From DATEDA01 sp963744255 (lineage in GTDB: Bacteria; Pseudomonadota; Gammaproteobacteria; Burkholderiales; SG8-39): a stretch of 64,000 bases of DNA. The position numbers and the translations under genes are program-made. The stretch spans positions 1 through 64,000 of the forward strand of contig CAVUSZ010000047.1 in NCBI GenBank assembly GCA_963744255.1, given 5' to 3'. Under the pieces are notes generated by a model, which worked only from the letters and a program-made list of their open reading frames with translations, did no database searches and had not been told where the DNA came from. Shown here piece after piece: positions 41,444-49,358 of this stretch (positions are counted from its first letter, which is position 1; every line of letters starts with the position of its first letter).

Positions 41444-42175
41444 GTGAGCGACGGCGAACCAAGGCCGCTCATTGCCATCCGCCGCGTCTTCAAGTCCTAT
41501 CGCCGCGGCGGGCAGGTGGTCCCGGTCCTCCACGACGTCACCTTCGACGTCCAGCGCGGCGACTTTCTCGGTCTGATGGGACCGTCGGGCTCGGGCAAGT
41601 CGACGCTCCTCAACCTCATCGCCGGCATCGACAAGCCCGACTCGGGCGAGGTATTCGTCGACGGCGTGGACATCACCAAGCTCGGGGAAGCCGAGCTTGC
41701 GGACTGGCGCGCCGGTGCGGTCGGTTTTGTATTCCAGTTCTACAATCTGATGCCGGTGCTCACGGCGTTCGAGAACGTCGAGCTGCCGCTGACGCTGACA
41801 CACCTGCCGCGCAAGATCCGGCGCGACCATGTCGCGGCGGCGCTCTCGTTGGTGGGCCTCGCCGATCGGATGGAGCATTACCCGTCGGAGCTCTCCGGCG
41901 GACAGCAGCAGCGCGTCGCGATCGCGCGCGCGATCATCACCGACCCCAAGCTGATCGTCGCCGACGAGCCGACCGGCGACCTCGACCGCCAGTCGGCCGA
42001 GGACGTGCTGACGCTGATGGATCGCCTCAACGTCGAGCTCGGCAAGACCATCCTCATGGTCACGCACGATCGCCGCGCCGCCGAGCGGGCGCACGCGATC
42101 ATGTACCTCGACAAGGGCGAGCTCTCGACCGCCGGGGACCTGCACGAGCGCTCCGTGCGCGAGGCACGGACCTGA
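41444..42175 (+). CDS. ABC transporter ATP-binding protein (MacB/LolD type)
   Basis: 243 residues from GTG 41444. Walker A GLMGPSGSGKSTLLNLIAGI, Q-loop FVFQFYNLMPVLTAFENVEL, signature SELSGGQQQRVAIARAII, Walker B LIVADEPTGDLDRQSAEDVL and switch His VTHDRRAAERAHAIMYLDKG. The FYNLMPVLTA region is typical of the LolD/MacB subfamily, whose mechanotransmission pairs with FtsX-type permeases, as here. Genes on both sides are on the same strand and closely spaced. Confidence 0.93.
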   Translation: MSDGEPRPLIAIRRVFKSYRRGGQVVPVLHDVTFDVQRGDFLGLMGPSGSGKSTLLNLIAGIDKPDSGEVFVDGVDITKLGEAELADWRAGAVGFVFQFYNLMPVLTAFENVELPLTLTHLPRKIRRDHVAAALSLVGLADRMEHYPSELSGGQQQRVAIARAIITDPKLIVADEPTGDLDRQSAEDVLTLMDRLNVELGKTILMVTHDRRAAERAHAIMYLDKGELSTAGDLHERSVREART

Positions 42176-42179
42176 GGCG

Positions 42180-43337
42180 ATGCAGTTCGTCAAGCTCATC
42201 CTGAGGAACGCGCTCCGGCACAAGCTCCGGACCGGGCTCACGATGCTCGGGCTCGTCGTCGCGATCCTGGCGTTCGGCCTGCTCCAGACCGTTGTCGACG
42301 CATGGTACGCCGGCGCGGAAGGCGCTGCGCCGAACCGGTTGATCACCCGGAACGCGATCTCGCTGACCTTCCCGATGCCGCTGCACTACCGGGAGAAGAT
42401 CCGCGGCGTCGAGGGCGTGCGCGCAGTCGGCGCCGCGAACTGGTTCGGCGGCATCTACCAGGACCCGAAGAACTTTTTTCCACAGTTCGCGATCGACCCG
42501 GCGCCGTACTTCGCGATGTACCCGGAGTACCGCGTCACGGAGGACGGGCTGCGCGCGTTCCTGCGCGATCGCAAGGGCGCGGTGATCGGGCGCAAGCTCG
42601 CGGCGACCTACGGGTTCAAGCTCGGCGACACGATCCCGCTCCAGGGCACGATCTTCCCGGGCACGTGGTCGTTTACGGTGCGCGCGATCTACGACGGTGC
42701 GGAGGCGAAGACCGACACCTCGCAGATGTTCTTCCACTGGGACTACGTCAACGAGACCATCAAGGCGAAGACCCCGCGCCGCGCCGACCAGGTCGGCGTG
42801 TTCGTGATCCAGATCGACGATCCGGCCCGGTCCGCGGAGATCGCGCAGGCGATCGACCGCCAGTTCGTGAACTCGCTCGCCGAGACGCGCACCGAGACCG
42901 AGAAGGCGTTCCAGCTCGGCTTCGTCGCGATGACCGAGGCGATCGTAGTCGCCATCCGCATCGTGTCCTTCGTCGTGATCTTCATCATCCTGGCGGTGAT
43001 GGCCAACACCATGGCGATGACGGCACGCGAGCGGCTCGGGGAGTACGCGACGCTCAAGGCGCTCGGCTTCGGCCCCGGCTACGTCGCGCGGCTCGTGCTC
43101 GGGGAGTCGGTCGCGATCGCGCTCGCCGGTGCCGCGCTCGGCATCGCGGCGACGTTCCCCGTCAGCGCGGCGTTCGCCGCGCAGATGGGCACGTTGTTCC
43201 CGGTCTTCGAGGTCAGCGGCGAGACGGTGGCGCTGCAGATCGCCTGCGCGGCCGTCGTCGGGGTCGCCGCGGGGCTCCTTCCCGGCCATCGCGCGGCGCG
43301 GGTGAAGATCGTCGAAGGGTTGCGGGCCATCGGATGA
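42180..43337 (+). CDS. FtsX/MacB-type ABC permease 1
   Basis: 385 residues: an N-terminal helix (LRHKLRTGLTMLGLVVAILA FGLLQTV), a large periplasmic domain, and three C-terminal helices (IVVAIRIVSFVVIFIILAVM ANTMAMTARERLGEYATLKA LGFG; LVLGESVAIALAGAALGIAA; ALQIACAAVVGVAAGLLPGH RAARVKIVEGLRAI). This is the FtsX-like permease architecture. It is followed with a four-base overlap by a second, different permease, so the transporter is probably a heterodimer. Confidence 0.9.
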   Translation: MQFVKLILRNALRHKLRTGLTMLGLVVAILAFGLLQTVVDAWYAGAEGAAPNRLITRNAISLTFPMPLHYREKIRGVEGVRAVGAANWFGGIYQDPKNFFPQFAIDPAPYFAMYPEYRVTEDGLRAFLRDRKGAVIGRKLAATYGFKLGDTIPLQGTIFPGTWSFTVRAIYDGAEAKTDTSQMFFHWDYVNETIKAKTPRRADQVGVFVIQIDDPARSAEIAQAIDRQFVNSLAETRTETEKAFQLGFVAMTEAIVVAIRIVSFVVIFIILAVMANTMAMTARERLGEYATLKALGFGPGYVARLVLGESVAIALAGAALGIAATFPVSAAFAAQMGTLFPVFEVSGETVALQIACAAVVGVAAGLLPGHRAARVKIVEGLRAIG

Positions 43338-44503
43338 AAGCCATACCGCTCGCGTACTCGGTGCGCAACCTCTGGACGCGCCGGCTCACGACGGCGCTGA
43401 CGGCCGGCGGCATGGCGCTCGTGGTGTTCGTGTTCGCGGCGGTGCTGATGCTCGACGCGGGCTTGCGCTCGGCGCTCGTCGCGACCGGGCAGCCGGACAA
43501 CATCCTCGTCACCCGGCGTGCGTCCGGCACCGAGATCCAGAGCGGCATCGAGCGCAACCAGGCGGCGATCGTCGAGAGCCAGCCCGAGATCGCGATCGGC
43601 CCCGGCGGCGCGCGAATGGCGTCGAAGGAGACGGTGGTGCTGATCGCGCAGCCGAAACGCGACACCGGGGTGGCGACGAACATCACCGTGCGGGGGCTGG
43701 GCGAGGAAGGCGCCGCGCTCCGCCCGCAGGTCCGCATCACTGTCGGGCGGATGTTCCGCCGCGGCACCACCGAGATCGTCGTCGGCGCGAGCATCGCCGA
43801 GCGGTTCGAGGGCACCGGCATCGGCGAGCGCCTGCGCTTCGGCGGGCGCGAATGGACGGTGGTCGGCGTGTTCGACGGCGCGGGCTCCGGTTTCGACTCG
43901 GAGCTTTGGGGCGACGGCGAGCAGATGATGCAGTCGTTCCGGCGGAATGCCTTCTCGACCGTCGTCGCGCGGCTCGCCGACCCGGCGAGCTTCGACGCGC
44001 TGAAGGCCCGGCTCGAGTCGGACCCGCGACTCACGCTCGACGTGAAGCGCGAGCGGCGGTTCTACGAAGAGCAGTCGGAGGTGCTGTCGAATTTCATCCG
44101 CATCCTCGGGATCACGCTGTCGGTGATCTTCTCGGTCGGCGCGATGATCGGGGCGATGATTACGATGTACGCCGCGGTCGCCAACCGGACCGCGGAGATC
44201 GGGTCGCTCCGCGCCCTCGGGTTCCGGCGCGGCGCGATCCTCGTCGCCTTCCTCGCCGAGGCGCTTTGCCTCGCCGCTCTCGGCTGGGCAGCCGGGCTTG
44301 CGCTCGCCTCGCTCATGACCCTGGTGCGGATCTCGACCATGAACTGGCAGTCGTTCGCCGAGCTCGCGTTCTCGTTCGCGCTGACGCCGGAGATCGTGGC
44401 GCAGTCGTTCCTGTTCGCGCTGGCGATGGGTCTGGCGGGCGGGGTGCTGCCGGCGCTGCGCGCCGCGCGGCTCAAGATCGTCGACGCGCTGCGCGCCGCC
44501 TGA
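43334..44503 (+). CDS. FtsX/MacB-type ABC permease 2
   Basis: 389 residues with the same architecture: first helix after RNLWTRRLTTALTAGGMALV VFVFAAVLML, periplasmic MacB-like core (PDNILVTRRASGTEIQSGIE, VVGASIAERFEGTGIGERLR FGGREWTVVGVFDG), and C-terminal helices (IRILGITLSVIFSVGAMIGA MITMYAAVANRTAEIGSLRA LGFRR through MGLAGGVLPALRAARLKIVD ALRA). Its ATG overlaps the stop of permease 1. Together with the adaptor and ATPase it forms a tripartite efflux or lipoprotein-handling system; the substrate is not predictable. Confidence 0.9.
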   Translation: MKAIPLAYSVRNLWTRRLTTALTAGGMALVVFVFAAVLMLDAGLRSALVATGQPDNILVTRRASGTEIQSGIERNQAAIVESQPEIAIGPGGARMASKETVVLIAQPKRDTGVATNITVRGLGEEGAALRPQVRITVGRMFRRGTTEIVVGASIAERFEGTGIGERLRFGGREWTVVGVFDGAGSGFDSELWGDGEQMMQSFRRNAFSTVVARLADPASFDALKARLESDPRLTLDVKRERRFYEEQSEVLSNFIRILGITLSVIFSVGAMIGAMITMYAAVANRTAEIGSLRALGFRRGAILVAFLAEALCLAALGWAAGLALASLMTLVRISTMNWQSFAELAFSFALTPEIVAQSFLFALAMGLAGGVLPALRAARLKIVDALRAA

Positions 44504-44513
44504 AGAAGATCCC

Positions 44514-44573
44514 GACGCGGAGGACGCGGTGCAAGGAGCGCTCTCTCCGCGCTCCGTGCGCGCTCTGCGTCCT
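44514..44573. repeat. Imperfect inverted repeat between convergent genes
   Basis: GACGCGGAGGACGCGG on the left pairs imperfectly with CTCTGCGTCC on the right around a central GAGCGCTCTCTCCGCGCTC. It separates the efflux operon from the convergent DUF29 gene. It could act as a bidirectional terminator or be a dispersed repeat; the pairing is only partial and no T-run follows. Confidence 0.3.
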
Positions 44574-44586
44574 TCGCCTCAACCCT

Positions 44587-45057
44587 TCAAAAGCTGAAAG
44601 CGCGCCCGCCGAACAGGCTCGCCGGCCAGAACGCCCGGTCGACGAGCTGCTCGAGGGTGAAGACCGGCTCGGCGGGAAACATCGCGCGCGGGATCCCCGC
44701 CTCCTCGGCGGTCTCGAGCGCGGAGGTATAGGTCCGCGGCAAACCCACCTCGATCACTCCGCGCAGGGACGGACTCGACTTGAGCAGGCTGTCGAGCGAG
44801 GTGCGCTGGTCGAGGATCGCGGACTGGAACGCCTCGGTCCGGGTCGCCGGCTGCACGGTCCACATCAGGAGCTGGACGGTGAGCGCCTCGAGGCGGGTGT
44901 TGATCTCGCTCCGCTCCCGCGAGACCATGCGCTCCAGCTCGTTTGCGAGGATGGCGCGGTCGACCTCCTCGAAGCGTCCGTCCCGGAGCGCCCTGGCCTG
45001 CTTGAGCGCCCACTCGGCGAAATCGCGGTCGTGGAGGTGGCGGCAGGGATCGACCAT
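44587..45057 (-). CDS. DUF29 domain protein
   Basis: 156 residues: HDRDFAEWALKQARALRDGR FEEVDRAILANELERMVSRE, then INTRLEALTVQLLMWTVQP, SLDSLLKSSPSLRGVIEVGL and FTLEQLVDRAFWPASLFG. The order and motifs (YDRDF-like start, ELE..., SPSL, LEQ+LD..+WP) are those of the DUF29 family. Members are common in cyanobacteria and scattered proteobacteria and have no established function. Start taken at ATG 45055-45057. The gene lies between the efflux operon and cobA. Confidence 0.75.
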   Translation of the reverse strand: MVDPCRHLHDRDFAEWALKQARALRDGRFEEVDRAILANELERMVSRERSEINTRLEALTVQLLMWTVQPATRTEAFQSAILDQRTSLDSLLKSSPSLRGVIEVGLPRTYTSALETAEEAGIPRAMFPAEPVFTLEQLVDRAFWPASLFGGRAFSF

Positions 45058-45123
45058 GACGGGAGCATAGCGGGGACCGGACCGGTCCGCCAAGCGCGAT
45101 CAGCGCGAGGACTGCGACGCGGG

Positions 45124-45897
45124 TCACACCGCGGCGCGCAGGAGGCGGGTGTGCGCGGCCTCGGGCAGCTCGGTCGCGGCGGCGTCGGCGAACACTTCCC
45201 CGAAGAACAGCATCACGGGCCCGACGAAGATTTCCTGGGCGAGCCGGGGCAGCTCGCCCAGAGTCGTGACCCAGCGGCGAGATCCGGGAAGCGACGCGTT
45301 CTCGACAGCGACGACGGGCAGGCTGCGCGGCTTACCGCGCTCGAGCAGCGCCGCGGTGATTCTCGCGGCTTCGCCGGCGCCCATATAGATCGCACCGGTG
45401 TCGGCGGCGGCCAGCGGCTCGGCCCAGTCGCTCGCCGCTTCGCCGTCGCCCACGCGCGGTGTCGCGAGGACGACGTTCCGGCTCATCCCGCGGCGAGTCA
45501 GCGACACGCCGAGTTCGGCCGCTGCCGCGAGCGCCGCGGTGACGCCGGGTACCACCTCGACCTCGATCCCCGCGACCGCGAGCGCTTCGATCTCTTCCTG
45601 CGCGCGACCGAAGAGCATCGGATCGCCGCCCTTGAGCCGCACGACGACGCGGTGCTTGCGCGCGGCGTCGACGAGCCGCTTGTTGATGAACGCCTGGACC
45701 GTCGAGTGCTTGCCGCAGCGCTTGCCCACCGCGAACTTCTCGGCGCGCGCCGCAAGCGCGACGGTGTCGGGATGGACCAGCGCGTCGTGGAAGACGATGT
45801 CGGCTTCGCCAAGGAGCCGCGCCGCGCGCAAGGTCAGCAGATCGGGCGCGCCCGGCCCGGCACCCACGAGAAAGACTCTTCCGGTCACGGTCGGCAC
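45124..45897 (-). CDS. cobA: Uroporphyrinogen-III C-methyltransferase (sirohaem synthesis)
   Basis: 257 residues. Motifs of the SUMT family: VFLVGAGPGAPDLLTLRAAR, DIVFHDALVHPDTVALA, RCGKHSTVQAFINKRLVDAA, VVRLKGGDPMLFGRAQEEIE, VEVVPGVTAALAAAAELGVS LTRRG, and VGPVMLFFGEVF. It makes precorrin-2 from uroporphyrinogen III with two SAM. Sirohaem derived from it is the prosthetic group of the CysI enzyme encoded upstream in the same direction, so it is functionally part of this sulfate-assimilation operon. There is no fused dehydrogenase/chelatase (CysG) half. Confidence 0.92.
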   Translation of the reverse strand: MPTVTGRVFLVGAGPGAPDLLTLRAARLLGEADIVFHDALVHPDTVALAARAEKFAVGKRCGKHSTVQAFINKRLVDAARKHRVVVRLKGGDPMLFGRAQEEIEALAVAGIEVEVVPGVTAALAAAAELGVSLTRRGMSRNVVLATPRVGDGEAASDWAEPLAAADTGAIYMGAGEAARITAALLERGKPRSLPVVAVENASLPGSRRWVTTLGELPRLAQEIFVGPVMLFFGEVFADAAATELPEAAHTRLLRAAV

Positions 45898-45905
45898 CGC
45901 GATCG

Positions 45906-47162
45906 CTAGCCCGCGATCATCCCGGCGGCGACGGTGCGGTTGGTCGTCGGGTCGATGAGCACGAACGCGCCGCTCGCGCGATTCGCGGCGTAGGGATCGG
46001 CGGGGATCGGCTGCGCTAGCCGTAGACGGAGCCGCGCGATGTCATTCGCCGTCACCGGGCCGCCGGCCGCGGCGGGCGCAAGCGTCGCGATGTCCACCTT
46101 GTGGTCGGTCGCGACGACTCTGGCCGGGACGGTCCGCGACCCGTGTTTCAGAAGGTAGCGCGACTCGGCTGACAGCGGCGCCTCGTCCAGCCAGCACACC
46201 GTCGCGTCGATCGCGTCGAGAATCTGCGGCGCGCGCTCCGGATGCGCGAGGAGATCGCCGCGCGCGAGGTCGATCTCGTCCTCGAGCCGGACTGCGATCG
46301 AGTCGGCCGCGTACGCCTCGTCCCGCGGTCCGTCGAAAGTGACGATCTCCGCCACCTTCGTTCGCCGCCCGGCGGGCAGGACGATCACCTCGTCGCCCGC
46401 GCACACCCACCCCGATGCGACGCGCCCGCCGTAGCTCCGCGGATCGCCGCGGATCACGAGCTGCACCGGGAAGCGGAACGGGAGCTCGGCCGCCTCGTCC
46501 CGGACCGGCAGCGTCTCCAGGGCATCGAGCAGCGTCGGGCCGGCGTGCCAGGGCATCGCCTCACCGCGCTCGACCACCATGTCGCCGCGCAGCGCCGAGA
46601 TCGGGAAGAACCGCAGGTCCGGCGTCGCGAGCGGCCGAGCGAAGGCGAGGAAATCGTCGCGCACGCGCTCGAACACGGCGCGGTCGTAGCGGACGAGGTC
46701 CATCTTGTTCACCGCGACGAAGACGTGCCGGATCCCGAGCAGCCGCGCGAGATACGCGTGCCGCCGGGTTTGCGGGAGTACGCCCTTGCGGGCGTCGACG
46801 AGCACCACGGCGGCGTCGGCCGTCGATGCGGCGGTAACCATGTTCCGCGTGTACTGCTCGTGGCCAGGCGCGTCGGCAAGGATGAACTTGCGGCGCGGCG
46901 TGGCGAAGTACCGGTACGCGACGTCGATCGTGATGCCCTGCTCGCGCTCGGCTTCCAGCCCGTCGGTCAGGAGCGAGAGGTCGATGCCGTCGTGGCCCCG
47001 CCGCGAGGAGGCGTGCGCGACCGCGGCAAGCTGGTCCTCGAGGATCGCTCGGGCATCGTGCAGGAGGCGCCCGATCAGCGTGCTCTTGCCGTCGTCGACG
47101 CTGCCGGCGCTGACGAGCCGCAGCACGCCGTCGGACCGTTCGGTCGCTCGCGGTCGCGTCAT
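45906..47162 (-). CDS. cysN: Sulfate adenylyltransferase subunit 1 (GTPase), CysN
   Basis: 418 residues with elongation-factor-like GTPase motifs: G1 SAGSVDDGKSTLIGRLLHDA, switch region ERERGITIDVAYRYF-like EAEREQGITIDVAYRYFATP, G3 ILADAPGHEQYTRNMVTAAS, G4 VFVAVNKMDLVRYD. The C-terminal β-barrels end GAFVLIDPTTNRTVAAGMI, as usual for CysN. With CysD it makes adenosine phosphosulfate. No APS-kinase (CysC) domain is fused, in keeping with the APS-reductase type CysH upstream. The ATG overlaps the last base of the cysD stop codon. Confidence 0.93.
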   Translation of the reverse strand: MTRPRATERSDGVLRLVSAGSVDDGKSTLIGRLLHDARAILEDQLAAVAHASSRRGHDGIDLSLLTDGLEAEREQGITIDVAYRYFATPRRKFILADAPGHEQYTRNMVTAASTADAAVVLVDARKGVLPQTRRHAYLARLLGIRHVFVAVNKMDLVRYDRAVFERVRDDFLAFARPLATPDLRFFPISALRGDMVVERGEAMPWHAGPTLLDALETLPVRDEAAELPFRFPVQLVIRGDPRSYGGRVASGWVCAGDEVIVLPAGRRTKVAEIVTFDGPRDEAYAADSIAVRLEDEIDLARGDLLAHPERAPQILDAIDATVCWLDEAPLSAESRYLLKHGSRTVPARVVATDHKVDIATLAPAAAGGPVTANDIARLRLRLAQPIPADPYAANRASGAFVLIDPTTNRTVAAGMIAG

Positions 47163-48070
47163 CAGAAATAGCCCTCGCGCTTCCGTCGCTCCATCGAGGC
47201 GTCGGAGGTCTGGTCGTCCATGCGCGTCGCGCCGCGCTCGGTAATCGCGGTCGCCGCGGTCTCGAGGATGATCTCGTCGACCGTTGCCGCTGCCGATTCG
47301 ACCGGACACGTGCAGGAGATGTCGCCGACCGTGCGAAAGCGCACCGAGACCGTCTCGACCGCCTCGCCGTCGCGCGGCGGGGTGATCGGCGTCACCGGCA
47401 CGAGCAAGCCCCGGCGGCGCGCGATCTCCCGGCGATGCGCGAAGTAGATCGACGGCACCGCGAGCTGCTCGCGCGCGATGTACTGCCACACGTCGAGCTC
47501 GGTCCAGTTGGAAATCGGGAACACCCGCACGTGCTCGCCGCGATTGACGCGGGGATTGTAGAGGCTCCAAAGCTCGGGGCGCTGGCCGCGGGGGTTCCAC
47601 TGGCCGAACTCGTCGCGGAAGGAGACGATGCGCTCCTTGGCCCGCGCCTTTTCCTCGTCGCGGCGCGCGCCGCCGATCGCGGCGTCGAAGCCGAACTCGG
47701 CGATCGCCTCGAGCAGCGTGACCGACTGCGCGGCGTTGCGGCTCTCCGCCGCCGAGCCGAGGCGCACGGTGCCGCGGCCGATCGAATCCTCGACCGAGCG
47801 GACGATGAGGCGTTCGCCGAGCTCCGCGGCGCGCGCATCGCGAAACGCGATCACCTCGGGAAAGTTGTGCCCGGTGTCGATGTGCAGAAGCGGAAAGGGA
47901 AAGCGCCCCGGGCGGAACGCCTTCTCCGCCAGGCGCAGGAGCACGATCGAGTCCTTGCCGCCGGAGAAGAACAGGACCGGGTTCGCGCACTCGCCGGCGA
48001 TCTCCCGCAGGATGAAGATCGCCTCCGACTCGAGCCAGTCGAGATGGCTGCGGTACGCACGGGCGTTCAC
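47162..48070 (-). CDS. cysD: Sulfate adenylyltransferase subunit 2, CysD
   Basis: 302 residues from a GTG at 48068-48070. PP-loop ATPase motif VLFFSGGKDSIVLLRLAEKA, then HIDTGHNFPEVIAFRDARA, FDAAIGGARRDEEKARAKER, FRDEFGQWNPRGQRPELWSL YN, and C-terminal GDISCTCPVESAAATVDEII and RRKREGYF. It catalyses APS formation with CysN. Its start overlaps the cysH stop by four bases. Confidence 0.95.
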   Translation of the reverse strand: MNARAYRSHLDWLESEAIFILREIAGECANPVLFFSGGKDSIVLLRLAEKAFRPGRFPFPLLHIDTGHNFPEVIAFRDARAAELGERLIVRSVEDSIGRGTVRLGSAAESRNAAQSVTLLEAIAEFGFDAAIGGARRDEEKARAKERIVSFRDEFGQWNPRGQRPELWSLYNPRVNRGEHVRVFPISNWTELDVWQYIAREQLAVPSIYFAHRREIARRRGLLVPVTPITPPRDGEAVETVSVRFRTVGDISCTCPVESAAATVDEIILETAATAITERGATRMDDQTSDASMERRKREGYF

Positions 48071-48822
48071 GATGGCGTCTCCGCGGCCGCCCTGACGCGC
48101 ACGAGCCGGCCGTCGGAGCCCCGATGCAGCCCGCACTCGCGCGGCCCGGACCCCTCCCACCACCAGCGGCCGGCCCGGACATCCTCGTCCGGTGCGACCG
48201 GCCGCGTGCACGGCGCACAGCCGATCGAGCGGTAGCCTTGATCGTAGAGGGGGTTGTACGGCACGCCGAACGCGCGGATGTAGCTCCAGACCTCGGCCTC
48301 GCGCCAGTCGGCGAGCGGATTGAACTTCTCGATGCCATGGACCGGGTCGAACACGTGTTTCGGCACGGTCGCCCGCGTCTCGGACTGGTCGCGCCGCAGG
48401 CCGGTGATCCAGGCGCGCTTGCCGGCGAGCGCGCGGCGGAGCGGCTCCACCTTGCGGATCTCGCAGCAGCGTTTGCGGAGGTCCTGGCTGCGGTAGAACG
48501 CGTCGCGTCCGAAGCGGTCCACATACTCGCGGACCGCATGCGGCTCGGGGCGATAGGTCTCGATCGACCGCCCGTAGCGGTTCTGGATCGCATCGAGGAG
48601 CCGCAACGTGTCGCCGTGCAGGCGGCCTGTATCGATCGTGAAGATACCGATCGGCGCGCCGGTGCGCAGGATCGCGTCGGTCAGCACCATGTCCTCGGCG
48701 GAGAGGCTGCTCGCGAACGCGGCGGGAGCGTACGCCGCGCCGATCTCCGTAAGGGCGAGCTCGAGCGCGTCGGCCCGGTCGAGGAGGCCGGCGTGACGCC
48801 GGGTTGCCAGGGTCGCCGTCAC
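48067..48822 (-). CDS. cysH: Assimilatory APS reductase (CysH, [4Fe-4S] type)
   Basis: 251 residues. It has the PP-loop fold (FASSLSAEDMVLTDAI, FTIDTGRLHGDTLRLLD) and two cysteine pairs: Cys119-Cys120 (LRKRCCEIRK) and Cys202/Cys205 (SIGCAPCTRP). These four cysteines bind a [4Fe-4S] cluster and mark enzymes that reduce APS directly rather than PAPS. The catalytic Cys is in the conserved ECGLH ending. That explains why no APS kinase gene is present here. Confidence 0.93.
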   Translation of the reverse strand: MTATLATRRHAGLLDRADALELALTEIGAAYAPAAFASSLSAEDMVLTDAILRTGAPIGIFTIDTGRLHGDTLRLLDAIQNRYGRSIETYRPEPHAVREYVDRFGRDAFYRSQDLRKRCCEIRKVEPLRRALAGKRAWITGLRRDQSETRATVPKHVFDPVHGIEKFNPLADWREAEVWSYIRAFGVPYNPLYDQGYRSIGCAPCTRPVAPDEDVRAGRWWWEGSGPRECGLHRGSDGRLVRVRAAAETPS

Positions 48823-49358
48823 GCCGCGACCGCCGCAAGCCGGCGCCGGAAGAGCGGAACCGGCTCGCCCACCGTGCCCTGGTACGCCTCGGACAGCTCG
48901 CTGAACGCCGCGAGCGCCGCTTGCGCGTCCTGGTCCTCGCGCAGCGCGAACGCATCGAAGCCGCAGCGCTCGAGGTAGAGGAGCTGATCCCGCAGCACAT
49001 CGCCGATCGCTCGCACCTCGCGCGCGTAACCATAGCGCTCGCGCAGCAGGCGCGCGGTCGACAGGCCGCGGCCGTCGCTGAACTTCGGGAAATGCACCGC
49101 GACGAGGTCGATGAGCCCGAGGTCCGCGGCGATCGCTTCCGGACCCTCGTCAGCGTCGAGTCGCACGCCGACGGGTCCGGACCGGAGGACGAGGTCGTCG
49201 CGGCGCAGGCGCCACAGCGCAAGCGGCACGATCAGCCCGCCGTCGGCGGGAAAGTCGCGCAGCAGCCCGTCCTCGCCGACGAGGAGCCAGGCCTGCGGGT
49301 CGTCAAGCAGCCGCCAGCTGTCGTGTTCGATCCGCCGATGCCTGATGAGCGTTGCCAT
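48819..49358 (-). CDS. DUF934 sulfur-assimilation accessory protein
   Basis: 179 residues: MATLIRHRRIEHDSWRLLDD, LIVPLALWRLRRDDLVLRSG, GVRLDADEGPEAIAADLGLI DLVAVHFPKFSDGRGLSTAR LLRERYGY, VRAIGDVLRDQLLYLERCGF DAFALRED. The ADLGLIDLVAVHFPKFSDGR GLSTA signature is DUF934. The family is almost always encoded between cysI and cysH in betaproteobacteria and is thought to assist sulfite reduction; no catalytic role is proven. The start overlaps the last 56 bases of cysI. Confidence 0.88.
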   Translation of the reverse strand: MATLIRHRRIEHDSWRLLDDPQAWLLVGEDGLLRDFPADGGLIVPLALWRLRRDDLVLRSGPVGVRLDADEGPEAIAADLGLIDLVAVHFPKFSDGRGLSTARLLRERYGYAREVRAIGDVLRDQLLYLERCGFDAFALREDQDAQAALAAFSELSEAYQGTVGEPVPLFRRRLAAVAA